Assembly: GCA_047630275.1 (NCBI GenBank)
Contig: JBLHVN010000002.1
Coordinates: 62,001-126,000 of the forward strand
Direction: 5' to 3'
DNA length: 64,000 nucleotides
From: GCA-2720865 sp047630275
Lineage (GTDB): Bacteria > Bdellovibrionota > Bacteriovoracia > Bacteriovoracales > Bacteriovoracaceae
Numbering within the stretch: the stretch's first letter is position 1; every line of letters begins with the position of its first letter. The notes beneath the pieces were generated by a model that saw only the letters and a list, made by a program, of their open reading frames with translations, searched no databases and was not told the origin of the DNA. Below are positions 33,713-42,103 of this stretch, in pieces. Both the position numbers and the translations under genes were made by a program.

Positions 33713-34261
33713 ATGAAAATTTTTATCCTTATGCTTTTATTACTAAGTTCTTGCTCTACTCCAAGTAAGCCAGCGGTCTATAAAACTTGGACCCCTATAA
33801 TAAAGACTAAAAGCTCTTCTCCAATAAATTTCTATAGCCGAAAGAATCCTTACGGCGAGTTTTCTAACTTTGCCCTCTTTCCTATAACTGTTGATAACAA
33901 GCTGTGGGGAACTAGTGAGCATTATTATCAGGCTCATAAATACGATCAAGAAAAACTCCAAGAATATGTTCGCGCTGCCAAGTCTCCAGAAGAGGCTGCA
34001 AAAAGAGGCAGACAAAAAGACTTACCTAAGAGGTCTAACTGGAAGCAAGTCAAAGACGGCATTATGTACAAGGCCTTAGTGGCTAAGTTTACTCAGCATG
34101 AAAACCTAAAAGAACTCCTCCTCTCTACAGGAAACTCTCCTTTAGTTGAACATACTGTTAGAGATAAATACTGGGGTGATGCTGGAGATGGGAGCGGGCT
34201 AAATAAGCTAGGAAAGATGCTAAGTGATATTAGAGAGAAGATATCCAAAGGCCTCTTATAA
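33713..34261 (+). CDS. NADAR (YbiA/RibX-like) domain lipoprotein
   Basis: The 182-residue product has a lipoprotein signal peptide (lipobox LLSSC, Cys near 14). The NADAR fold follows: NFYSRKNPYGEFSNFALFPI near 36, GTSEHYYQAHKYD near 66, AAKSPEEAAKRGRQKD near 86, then VKDGIMYKALVAKF and KYWGDAGDGSGLN near 154. NADAR enzymes are N-glycosidases, some acting on riboflavin intermediates and some reversing guanine ADP-ribosylation. Known members are cytoplasmic. An exported, lipid-anchored form is unusual. Confidence 0.85.
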   Translation: MKIFILMLLLLSSCSTPSKPAVYKTWTPIIKTKSSSPINFYSRKNPYGEFSNFALFPITVDNKLWGTSEHYYQAHKYDQEKLQEYVRAAKSPEEAAKRGRQKDLPKRSNWKQVKDGIMYKALVAKFTQHENLKELLLSTGNSPLVEHTVRDKYWGDAGDGSGLNKLGKMLSDIREKISKGLL

Positions 34262-34350
34262 AAGAACCTAGCTTTCAGCTCCACTATCGAGATAAGAATA
34301 ATTAACCCCTCCTAGCACAGGCCATTGACTCCTATTAAACTAGGAGAACC

Positions 34351-34896
34351 ATGATGGACTTTAATAATTCATTCAGAGTGATTCCAAATGCCCTGACAAT
34401 CCTTAGAGTTTGCGTGGCGGCTTATTATCCTTTTGCTCCCCACTCATTAAGGCTCCCCTTGATTATGCTTGTCCTCTTTACTCACTTAGATGGAGTCATG
34501 GCAATTGGTCTTAACTGGCACTCAAAGATGGGCAAATCCTTAGGTCCTATAGCCGATAAGCTCTTGCTTCTTTCAGTGGCCTTAACCACCTATTTTGCTT
34601 CAGGCATGGAGACGTGGAAGTTTCTCCTTTTTATCTCTAAGGATATTGTGGTTCTTGGAGCAGGGCTCTATCTTATTTTTACTCAGGGTATTGAAGTCCT
34701 ACATAGAATTCCCTACCGCTTATCAGGAACTCTTACAATAGCCCTTCAAATGGCCGCCTTTATCCTTTATTTAAACAGTGGTGCCTTCCCTCAGGAGCTC
34801 TTAAAGATCGTTATGATCATAAGCAGCCTCTCAGCTATCGACTATATAATCAGAATGCTTAAAAAAGACTTTGTGAAGCCCCTTCAAAGCGCCTAG
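34351..34896 (+). CDS. CDP-alcohol phosphatidyltransferase-like protein with degenerate active site
   Basis: The 181-residue membrane protein aligns with PgsA-type phosphatidyltransferases through PNALTILRV near 12-20 and the THLDGVMAI ... GKSLGPIADK region at 44-70. Canonical members have D-x2-DG-x2-AR-x8-G-x3-D-x3-D. Here the first Asp is T44, the Arg is I52 and the third Asp is G65; D47 and D69 remain. Three core residues are missing, so it is likely inactive or altered. The ATG follows AGGAG. What it does is unknown. Confidence 0.75.
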   Translation: MMDFNNSFRVIPNALTILRVCVAAYYPFAPHSLRLPLIMLVLFTHLDGVMAIGLNWHSKMGKSLGPIADKLLLLSVALTTYFASGMETWKFLLFISKDIVVLGAGLYLIFTQGIEVLHRIPYRLSGTLTIALQMAAFILYLNSGAFPQELLKIVMIISSLSAIDYIIRMLKKDFVKPLQSA

Positions 34897-34928
34897 AAAA
34901 TTTATCCTTTTAATGCTAGAACCCATGC

Positions 34929-35360
34929 ATGAATTCACTATTAAAATTCGCAATTGCTTTTTTGGCCCTTACAGGGGCGACCACTCTTTTGATGACCTAT
35001 ACAGAAGTTCCTTTCTTAGAAGAGAACTACTGGGAAAATCATGGTGTCTTCTTTCTTATTTTCATCACTCTTTTTCCGCGCCTAACTCTTCTTTTTTCTA
35101 GTGTCCCTTTTGGTGGTTTGCTTTGGTGGTTAGGTTTTATCTTTGCACCAAGGATCTTAGTAGCAACTCTTGCCACTATTACTTATTGGGAAGTAAACCC
35201 AATTCTAGTAGTGATCAGCTGGCTTGTGGCCATCTCTGGTGAGTCAGGAGAGAAGTCAGTTCTTAACACACAAGTAAGAGTTGTTAGAACTGGTGGTTCA
35301 AGAAGACATACAGACCTTAAGTCTGACGATATTGAAGTCGATTATAGGGAAATTAAATGA
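34929..35360 (+). CDS. Membrane hypothetical protein
   Basis: The 143-residue product has about four membrane segments and a charged C-terminal tail of about 35 residues (RVVRTGGSRRHTDLKSDD). No family is recognised. A -10-like TAGAAC preceded by TGC lies six bases before the ATG, so it may be read from a leaderless mRNA. It overlaps the DUF2288 gene by four bases, and the two probably form an operon. Confidence 0.65.
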   Translation: MNSLLKFAIAFLALTGATTLLMTYTEVPFLEENYWENHGVFFLIFITLFPRLTLLFSSVPFGGLLWWLGFIFAPRILVATLATITYWEVNPILVVISWLVAISGESGEKSVLNTQVRVVRTGGSRRHTDLKSDDIEVDYREIK

Positions 35361-35674
35361 TGAAAGAAATAAATGAGTTAAAAGAAAAATTAAAAACTGA
35401 AGTTGAAGAAACTGACTGGGCTCCTCTTAAGCAGCACCATGAAAACAAGGCTGTTTATATTATCTCCGGCATGGATCTTCTAGACGCCGCTGTGGCAGTC
35501 GCTCATGATAAAGTTGAATTCATAAAGTTATGGTTAGACTCAGGGGCCATGAGACAGCCATCTGAAGAAGAAGTGGCGAAGTGGGATTCAAATAAAAACT
35601 TAAAGATGGCGAAATTCATTATCATTCAGCCTTATGTCTTGATCTCTCTCATTGAAGACGAGCCTCTTCACTAA
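35357..35674 (+). CDS. DUF2288 family protein
   Basis: The 105-residue product matches the DUF2288 pattern: a DWAPLKQHHENKAVYII start, the MDLLDAAVAVAHDKVEFIKLW core and a KFIIIQPYVLISLI end. The family is found in many proteobacteria and has no known function. The start overlaps the upstream membrane protein gene, and the gene ends four bases inside the 3' end of the convergent flavoprotein gene. Confidence 0.75.
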   Translation: MMKEINELKEKLKTEVEETDWAPLKQHHENKAVYIISGMDLLDAAVAVAHDKVEFIKLWLDSGAMRQPSEEEVAKWDSNKNLKMAKFIIIQPYVLISLIEDEPLH

Positions 35675-36801
35675 AGACTTCTTCCCGCTACAACACCAGA
35701 AGACCAGGCCCACTGAAAATTGTAGCCTCCAAGCTGACCGGTTACATCAAGAACCTCTCCAACAAAAAAGAGTCCAGGAACCAACTTGCTCTCCATAGTT
35801 TTTTGATCAACGTCCTTAGTATCGACTCCTCCAGCGGTGACTTCCGCTTTCCTATAGCCTTCAGTTGAACTAGGGGTGACTTCATAAGAGCGAAGCCTCT
35901 CCTTGATCTTATTGATTTCTTTTTTAGAGACTTCGTTTAAAACCTTTTTATGTTCAGGAACTAAGAACTCTAAAAGCCTTTGAGGGAACTTGTCTTTTAA
36001 TAGAGTTGCAAAAGATTTCTTAGATTGAACAAAGAGCTCATCTAAGTTCGTATCCGGAAGCCAATTGATCTTAATAAGTTCTCCCTTTTGCCAGTATAAA
36101 GATGTCTTTAAGATTGCCGGGCCACTTAGCCCTTTATGGGTGATCAACATATCCTCTGTCACTTTGAATTTCCCAACCTTTACTTCAACCACTTGAGAGA
36201 TTCCTGAAAGAGAACTCATGCCCTCCGTCTTTAGGCCAACTAAAGCAGGCCTCATAGGGATGATCTTATGCCCATAGGACTTAGCTAAGACTTGTCCAAA
36301 GTCAGTAGCACCAATGGTTGGAATACTAAGCCCACCTGTGGCCAAGACTAATTTAGGGGCCCTTGCCTCTCCCCCTCTAAAACTTAAATTAAAATTCTCT
36401 GAGACCTTTATACTACTGGCGCCGTAGATGATATCGACCTTTCCTTTTTTGCATTCACTTAAAAGCATAGCAAGGATCTCTTTAGCGCTTACATCACAAA
36501 AGAGCTGACCTAGCTTCTTTTCATGATACTTAATCTTGTATTTTTCAACCAAAGCGATGAATTCTTTTTCACGATATTCTTTTAAAGCAAAACGGTGAAA
36601 GTTTCTATCAGAACAAAGATAATCCTTAGGTGTGGCCGATAGATTGGTAAAATTGGCTCTTCCTCCACCAGAGATAAGAATCTTCCTACCGGCGGTTTTA
36701 TTATGCTCGAGTAAGAGAACCTTTAGCCCTCTTTTGCCAGCTGTGGCCGCAGTCATTAGACCTGCGGCACCTGCGCCTACAACAATGACATCATAGTTCA
36801 T
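35671..36801 (-). CDS. HI0933/BaiN-like FAD-dependent oxidoreductase
   Basis: The 376-residue product begins with a Rossmann dinucleotide fold (YDVIVVGAGAAGLMTA). It carries the family hallmark GRKILISGGGRANFTNL near 43-60, plus LVLATGGLSIPTIGATDFG and the C-terminal FVGEVLDVTGQLGGYNFQWA-type FAD-binding loop. Members are flavoproteins of the HI0933 group, some linked to bile-acid or disulfide metabolism. I use the ATG at 36801. A longer frame from 36936 lies wholly inside the M28 peptidase gene. The genes overlap by 11 bases. Confidence 0.88.
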   Translation of the reverse strand: MNYDVIVVGAGAAGLMTAATAGKRGLKVLLLEHNKTAGRKILISGGGRANFTNLSATPKDYLCSDRNFHRFALKEYREKEFIALVEKYKIKYHEKKLGQLFCDVSAKEILAMLLSECKKGKVDIIYGASSIKVSENFNLSFRGGEARAPKLVLATGGLSIPTIGATDFGQVLAKSYGHKIIPMRPALVGLKTEGMSSLSGISQVVEVKVGKFKVTEDMLITHKGLSGPAILKTSLYWQKGELIKINWLPDTNLDELFVQSKKSFATLLKDKFPQRLLEFLVPEHKKVLNEVSKKEINKIKERLRSYEVTPSSTEGYRKAEVTAGGVDTKDVDQKTMESKLVPGLFFVGEVLDVTGQLGGYNFQWAWSSGVVAGRSL

Positions 36802-38632
36802 GGAGTAAAGGATAGTGGCATGAATGAAGTGACTTACTTGTTTTACGAGTGAGTAGGATTTCTTTTTTAAATTCTGCCTCACCCCTTTTCCACTTAAGGA
36901 GAACTTTATCTCCAGCCCTGTAGTACTTAAGGGCAAAAGCTAAATCGTAGATGGACTTAATATCGATATCACCAATCTTAGTTAGGATATCCCCTGCTAA
37001 AAGGCCTGCCATTTCTGCTGGGGAGTTAGGAGAGGTTCCTGTGCAAAGAACACCAACTATATCATCGCTTTGACCAAACTTTGGCACACATCCTAAGTGA
37101 GCACCGTAGCCTCGGCTTCTTCCGCTTCCGCCGCCCATTGAAAAACTTGGGTTAAAAGTAAGAGTTTGATCTGAATCATCTATCTTGAAGATCAAGGCTT
37201 CTGCAAAACCTCTAATCTTCATAAGCCCTGAGTAATCAATTTTATGGGAATCGTCACTAGGACGGTGATAATCATCATGACCACCTGTTGTAAAAAAGAG
37301 GACAGGAATCTTTGCCGCTGCAAAAGACGCGTGATCACTAGATCCCACTGATGGTCCTAAGAACTCAAAAAGATCAATATCAGTTGATTCAACATTCTTT
37401 AAGGTATCCATCCACTCGGGAGCAGAGTCGGCCGCCATGACTTGGACTTTTTTATTAAGCCTCCCTACCATATCAAAATTAAGCATAGCTTTGATCTTTC
37501 CATAGGTACTTTCATAACGGGCCCAAGAAGAGACAAAGTGAGCTGATCCTAAAAGACCAATTTCTTCAGCGTTAAAAAAGACGGCCACAATTGATCGCTT
37601 TAGGTTCTTATCTTTTAGTTCATTTAGAAGATCCATTACTAATGCAGAGCCTGAGGCATTGTCATCTGCTCCATTATGAATAGCGCGGACTCTTCTATCT
37701 CCAAGAGAACTAGGTCCACCGTATCCTAGATGATCCATATGAGCGCCAATAACGATTACTTCTTTCTTAAGAACGGGATCACTACCAGGAAGGTAGGCCA
37801 TTAAGTTTGAGACCCTTCCGGTTTTCTTCTCAAGATGAACACTTAGATTGGCTTTCTTATTTAAATAAAAGCTATATGGCTTTTGAGACGTTGAGATTTC
37901 TCTTTGATAACTTTTTAAACTTCTCATTTTTAAAAGCGAGTCGATAGTTGAGATCTTAACTTGCCCAGCTAAGAGGTCCATTCTATCTCCGCCCCCTTCT
38001 CTATTATCAAAGAATGGATCTTCTTCAGAGCGGGTTAAGCTTAAAGGGTCTTGAACTAAGATTGCCCCGACAGCTCCATGGGCCACAGCATTTCTCATCT
38101 TATAAAAGAGAGTTCTATAAGTAATATAAGCTGGATCACGAAATTTTGAATTGGAATTTCCAATAGCCGGATCTCCACTCATGAAAATAACAGTCTTACC
38201 TTTAACGTCGATTCCGTCGTAATCATCATAAGTTAAATTTTGATCAGACTTTGGAATTGAGATTCCATACCCTACAAAGGCTAACTCTGAATCTTTAAGT
38301 GTTCCTGAAAGAGACATTGAAAGAGGTTGAAACTTATCAGCACGAGTATCTTCAGTTCTAAAAAAATTATCTCCAACTTTTTCCATCTTCGTAAAGATAG
38401 TAAAGCCTTGTTGATAACCACCTCTACCAAGACCAGAGGCTCCCATTTTCTTAAGTTTTTCTTCTAAGTAGGCCACCGCTTTATCTGAACCTGGGGTTCC
38501 GGGTTGTCTTCCTTCAAGGGAATCAGAGGCCAAGGTCTCAAGGGTTTCCAGTAAAAGAGATGAAACTCTAGGAGTGCTAGCGATAAAAATTAAGCTTAGA
38601 AATAAGAATATTGGAAGCAATGCTCTTTTCAT
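36791..38632 (-). CDS. Secreted M28-family metallopeptidase with PA and PDZ domains
   Basis: The 613-residue product starts with a signal peptide (MKRALLPIFLFLSLIF) from the ATG at 38632, preceded by AGAGAGGT; 12 codons upstream a longer frame is less likely. It has an M28 catalytic domain with zinc ligands HMDHLGY (about 295), GADDNASG (about 321) and FNAEEIG (about 352). A PA-like insertion precedes it and a C-terminal PDZ domain (about 540-600, with LLAGDILTKIGD) follows. It is probably an aminopeptidase in the periplasm or outside the cell, fitting prey protein digestion. Confidence 0.9.
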   Translation of the reverse strand: MKRALLPIFLFLSLIFIASTPRVSSLLLETLETLASDSLEGRQPGTPGSDKAVAYLEEKLKKMGASGLGRGGYQQGFTIFTKMEKVGDNFFRTEDTRADKFQPLSMSLSGTLKDSELAFVGYGISIPKSDQNLTYDDYDGIDVKGKTVIFMSGDPAIGNSNSKFRDPAYITYRTLFYKMRNAVAHGAVGAILVQDPLSLTRSEEDPFFDNREGGGDRMDLLAGQVKISTIDSLLKMRSLKSYQREISTSQKPYSFYLNKKANLSVHLEKKTGRVSNLMAYLPGSDPVLKKEVIVIGAHMDHLGYGGPSSLGDRRVRAIHNGADDNASGSALVMDLLNELKDKNLKRSIVAVFFNAEEIGLLGSAHFVSSWARYESTYGKIKAMLNFDMVGRLNKKVQVMAADSAPEWMDTLKNVESTDIDLFEFLGPSVGSSDHASFAAAKIPVLFFTTGGHDDYHRPSDDSHKIDYSGLMKIRGFAEALIFKIDDSDQTLTFNPSFSMGGGSGRSRGYGAHLGCVPKFGQSDDIVGVLCTGTSPNSPAEMAGLLAGDILTKIGDIDIKSIYDLAFALKYYRAGDKVLLKWKRGEAEFKKEILLTRKTSKSLHSCHYPLLHEL

Positions 38633-38687
38633 TATGTACCTCTCTATAATAAGCTTTATGCGTATCATAAAAAATCTGGAAACCTAA

Positions 38688-39140
38688 GTGAGAACTGAGC
38701 TTTATCATGCCCTCTTTACCCATTTTCCAATAGTTCTATTGGCGATCTCACCACTGTGGCTTGCCTTTGACGCGTTTGGTAAAAATCAAGCCTATAAAAA
38801 GACCTGGACCCTAGCGTTCCGCTTCTTTTTCTACGGTGGACTCTTAGCTTTTATGATCAACCTCTTCTTAGGGGATGAGGCCTATGAGATTGTAAAGAAT
38901 AGTGCTTGCTCACTGGCCCTGCTTCAGCGCCACGATGACTTGGCCCATACCAGCTTATATTTTTATTTAGTGGGTCTATTATACGAGCCCCTTCAGATGA
39001 AGCTGGCAAAGAAATGGTGTTTTCTTATTTGTTTTCCCTTTCTCATCGCAGGGACTTATTACTTAGTTGAAACTGGTCATAGCGGTGCCATTGCCGTTTA
39101 CGATCATGGCACCGGTGTTAAAGCTAAAGTTTGTCCTTAA
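38688..39140 (+). CDS. DUF2231-like membrane protein
   Basis: The 150-residue product has about four hydrophobic segments and the HALFTHFPIVLLAISPLWLAFD opening typical of DUF2231 membrane proteins, including the HFP motif. The rest (LARHDDLAHTS-like loop, ETGHSGAIAVYDHG end) fits. Function is unknown; similar proteins occur near cytochromes. The start is a GTG at 38688 with no clear ribosome site. Confidence 0.65.
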   Translation: MRTELYHALFTHFPIVLLAISPLWLAFDAFGKNQAYKKTWTLAFRFFFYGGLLAFMINLFLGDEAYEIVKNSACSLALLQRHDDLAHTSLYFYLVGLLYEPLQMKLAKKWCFLICFPFLIAGTYYLVETGHSGAIAVYDHGTGVKAKVCP

Positions 39141-39963
39141 AACCATCAGTCTTCGTTTCAACAGATCCTTTCTTATAATCATACTGACTCCCCATTGTTG
39201 AATGAGGAATGGCGTACATACATAGGAGAACTACCGCTGCAATCATTGAAGCTGCTCTATTGGGCTTCTTCATATTGATCAATGCCGCTCCAAACCAAAA
39301 GAGAAAAGAGATCAAGAGTTTATTATCAGTTAAGTCCCAATCATAAGGAAAGCCCGCCCAATAAACACCAAAGGCAAACTTTTGAACAATAGGACCTAAT
39401 ATCATGCCCCCAACAAAGAGGCTTGCCGTTGTTAGATAAGAGATCTTAGCAAAGCTAGTGGTCTTAAAGGAAGCTTCAAATAAGGCCAAGACTGAGAGGA
39501 GCATGGAGAGGAACATAAAAAAGATATGAGGGGCCAAGATATAAGTGGGAACTTCGCCTTTATAACGAATAAAGATAGGCTCTTTTTCAGTTCCTACTTT
39601 TTGTATCTCCCCATCAATATCCAAGCTTAAAAAGTAAATAAGCTTTCCTGCCGGTGGTTGATTAGGTAGAGATGCTTTTAAGAAATTTCCTTCTTCAGTT
39701 AATTGAACCGTCGTCCATAAATCATTAGTAGGATATCTTTTATAACTTATGGTCCCTCGCATATTTGAAGCAACTTTTGGTACTTCTATAGGAGCGTTTG
39801 TCTCCCCCCCATGACTTCTTGGAAACTTAACCTTAAGCGCTGCGCCATCTTTACCAATCATGACCTTCTTAGGATAAGTAGGACCCGTCGATCTTTGATA
39901 AATAACAGTGATTAAGGTGACTAAGATGGCCAAGGGTATAGTAATTTTAAATTTTTGCTTCAT
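39124..39963 (-). CDS. Membrane hypothetical protein
   Basis: The 279-residue product has one N-terminal membrane segment (8-23), a soluble beta-rich part, and four hydrophobic segments from about 140 onward. No family is recognised. The soluble part is placed outside the membrane on the basis of hydrophobicity. It converges with the DUF2231 gene with a 17-base 3' overlap. Confidence 0.6.
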   Translation of the reverse strand: MKQKFKITIPLAILVTLITVIYQRSTGPTYPKKVMIGKDGAALKVKFPRSHGGETNAPIEVPKVASNMRGTISYKRYPTNDLWTTVQLTEEGNFLKASLPNQPPAGKLIYFLSLDIDGEIQKVGTEKEPIFIRYKGEVPTYILAPHIFFMFLSMLLSVLALFEASFKTTSFAKISYLTTASLFVGGMILGPIVQKFAFGVYWAGFPYDWDLTDNKLLISFLFWFGAALINMKKPNRAASMIAAVVLLCMYAIPHSTMGSQYDYKKGSVETKTDGFKDKL

Positions 39964-40027
39964 ATTAATCTCGACCTCGCTTAGGGGCTTTGTTATAAAT
40001 TTTCTTTAACATCTTTAAGAGGTCATC

Positions 40028-40732
40028 ATGGAAAAAAACTTACTTGCCGTCAAAAGCTTTCTTATATTATTAGTCTTTGTGGCCTCTCCACTAGAGCTCT
40101 TTGCAGTAGAGAGCTTAACTCAGCAACTAGCCGCTAGAAAAGCAGCAGGAGCTAAGAAAGGAAATACTGAAGTAAAAAAAGAGTTTAAGCGTGCCACTGA
40201 AGAGCTTAGAAAAACCGGAATTGAAAAGAACTCTCTTCAAGCGGGAGTTAAAGTTCCTGAGTTTCACCTAGATGGAAAACCTTTTAGTGAATACTTGAAA
40301 AAATCCCCTGTGGTCTTAAAGTTCTACCGAGGATCCTGGTGTCCCTATTGTCGCCTAGAACTTGCCGCTTACCAAAATGAATATGAAAAGTTCAAAAAGA
40401 AAGGCTATCAACTTATCTTTGTCTCTCCAGATAAAGAAGCTGAAGTCAGAAAGCTCATGGGAAAAAATAAGTTTAGCTTTCAAATGTACAGCGATGTTAA
40501 CAATGCTATTGCCAAGAAGTTTGGAATCGCTTTTAAGCTCGATAAAAAAGTATCAGCTATCTATAAAAAATTTGGAATCGATCTTATGAAAGCTCAGGAT
40601 AATTCAAACGACGAGCTTCCCCTTCCTGGGACCTATGTAGTCCAAAAAGATGGGATGATCAGTTATGCTTGGGCCGATGCAGATTATACCAATAGAATCG
40701 ACCCCTTAGAGCTACTCAAGAAACTTAAGTAA
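40028..40732 (+). CDS. Exported peroxiredoxin-like protein
   Basis: The 234-residue product has a signal peptide (about 25 residues), a charged helical linker and a peroxiredoxin domain. The domain has KFYRGSWCPYCRLEL with the CPYC active-site pair near residue 103-106 and LIFVSPDKEAEVRK near 137. It resembles AhpC/TSA-like thiol peroxidases, which reduce peroxides. A strong hairpin terminator lies just after the stop codon. Periplasmic peroxide defence is likely. Confidence 0.82.
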   Translation: MEKNLLAVKSFLILLVFVASPLELFAVESLTQQLAARKAAGAKKGNTEVKKEFKRATEELRKTGIEKNSLQAGVKVPEFHLDGKPFSEYLKKSPVVLKFYRGSWCPYCRLELAAYQNEYEKFKKKGYQLIFVSPDKEAEVRKLMGKNKFSFQMYSDVNNAIAKKFGIAFKLDKKVSAIYKKFGIDLMKAQDNSNDELPLPGTYVVQKDGMISYAWADADYTNRIDPLELLKKLK

Positions 40733-40748
40733 TTCACTCAAGTAACCG

Positions 40749-40778
40749 AAAAGATAGATGTGAGAGTCTATCTTTTTT
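40749..40778 (+). terminator. Intrinsic terminator overlapping the next start codon
   Basis: AAAAGATAGA at 40749-40758 and TCTATCTTTT at 40767-40776 form a perfect 10-bp stem with a run of Ts. The GTG start codon of the next gene at 40760 lies in the loop, so the stem also spans its first codons. It ends the peroxiredoxin transcript. Confidence 0.8.
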
Positions 40779-41968
40779 TAGTTATTTTCTTAAGCACCCC
40801 AAGCTTTGCTTGCGAAGAAGGAATTGCGGCTTTTTCAAGAGTCGTGGACAGTGCTGTTGATCACGATGGACTCTTAAAGAACATGCCAAGCGCCGTCCAG
40901 GCCAAGTACGCAAACTATCCTAAGAATCCCATGCGCGAAGGCCTTGGAGATTTAGCAGATGGAGAAGTCGCTGCCATTTCAAAGGTTGTTAACGATACTG
41001 AAGTTCCCTTTGTCGTTGTGGGCTCTAGCACTATTGGCCGAAGAAGAGGTCTTGGAACCTTAGATGAAATAGGTCATGGTCCAGGGACAAAGTCTGATAT
41101 AGATTACGTCGTTCCAAGCACTCAGGCTGAAGTAAAAGATTTCTTTCAACTTGGATTTAGATCTGCAGATGAAGTTCCTCAAGCAGGGCTTCCTTCTTTT
41201 GACCGCTTTCAAGGTTTAGGTTTTGCAAAGCCTGATGAAGACACTTACAGGATTTGGTTTCAACCGGGAAAAGAGCCTGTTTACCTAAAGCCAGGGGATC
41301 CAAACCTCCCTATGTTTAAAGTAGACTTAGACCCGGCTCCCCTAGCAAAAACTGGTGACCAATTTCCTGGTTTGAAACTGCACGAGAAAGAAGTTATGGG
41401 TCAGCCTTTTTGGATCGCTGATGGTTATAAGGGAACAGGTAAGATGGGCTATGTTCGCTTTGATGTTTTAGAAACCACTAAGGGACTGAAGTTTCACCAA
41501 GGTTACGATTTAACTGAGCCTCATATTTATATTGATATGGTTCGAGGTGACCCAGCAAAACCGGGCCTTGGAAAATGGTTGATGGACAAAGTTACTGAGC
41601 GCTACCCTAATCACTTAGTGGTCTCTGAGCTTGCTATTAAAAACGAAAGCGCTGTTCGCAAGGCCCTCTTAAACATTAGAGCTTCATCGATAGACCTAAG
41701 CGATACTGCTGCAGTTGAAAAACTCTTTGGCGATATTCCCGCGGTGAAAGTGGCGAAAGGACCTTATAAGATCATTCCAAAGTTCACAGAGGATGGACTC
41801 GTTGATCACTTTTTAATCGTAAGAAGGCCGGCCTCTCAAGGACCACCAAGGTTTGAAGGCTTTGGAGAATATGCAGAAGATCCCCGACTTCTGAACTGGA
41901 TGGAAGGCCTCGATTCTCGTCCAAAAGAGTTCTTTGAAACTCAAGAAATCAAGAATAGGATTAAATAA
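40760..41968 (+). CDS. Exported protein with nucleotidyltransferase-like and GNAT-like parts
   Basis: The 402-residue product has a signal peptide (MRVYLFLVIFLSTPSFA). Its first domain has VVVGSSTIG with G88-S89, followed by KSDIDYVV with D113 and D115, the layout of a nucleotidyltransferase fold (G-S, then D-x-D). A later segment near 263-283 has PGLGKWLMDKV, which recalls the acetyl-CoA loop of GNAT enzymes. The link is weak. Enzymes that use nucleotides are rare outside the cytoplasm, so it may act on prey or after translocation. The start is a GTG inside a terminator stem. Confidence 0.6.
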   Translation: MRVYLFLVIFLSTPSFACEEGIAAFSRVVDSAVDHDGLLKNMPSAVQAKYANYPKNPMREGLGDLADGEVAAISKVVNDTEVPFVVVGSSTIGRRRGLGTLDEIGHGPGTKSDIDYVVPSTQAEVKDFFQLGFRSADEVPQAGLPSFDRFQGLGFAKPDEDTYRIWFQPGKEPVYLKPGDPNLPMFKVDLDPAPLAKTGDQFPGLKLHEKEVMGQPFWIADGYKGTGKMGYVRFDVLETTKGLKFHQGYDLTEPHIYIDMVRGDPAKPGLGKWLMDKVTERYPNHLVVSELAIKNESAVRKALLNIRASSIDLSDTAAVEKLFGDIPAVKVAKGPYKIIPKFTEDGLVDHFLIVRRPASQGPPRFEGFGEYAEDPRLLNWMEGLDSRPKEFFETQEIKNRIK

Positions 41969-42060
41969 TTTAAGCCTAATTTACTCATTTTTCAATATAT
42001 CCAGGTATTTATAGCTTAAATATTAGCTTGATAATTTTTCAGAATGGGCGTAATTTAAAA

Positions 42061-42088
42061 CAAACGTTTGAATTAAAACAAACGTTTG
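42061..42088 (+). promoter_or_regulatory. Tandem TetR-type palindromes
   Basis: CAAACGTTTG, a perfect 10-bp palindrome, occurs at 42061-42070 and again at 42079-42088, 18 bases apart. TTGATA at 42028-42033 and a weak -10 TAATTT at 42051-42056 sit 17 bases apart just upstream, so the palindromes lie around the transcription start. The TetR gene at the end of the operon is the obvious regulator. Confidence 0.75.
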
Positions 42089-42103
42089 AAATAGGTACTA
42101 AAT

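Noticed and set aside
35671..36936. Longer start for the flavoprotein at 36936
   Set aside because: The extra 45 residues lie wholly inside the M28 peptidase gene and precede the Rossmann strand that normally begins the protein.
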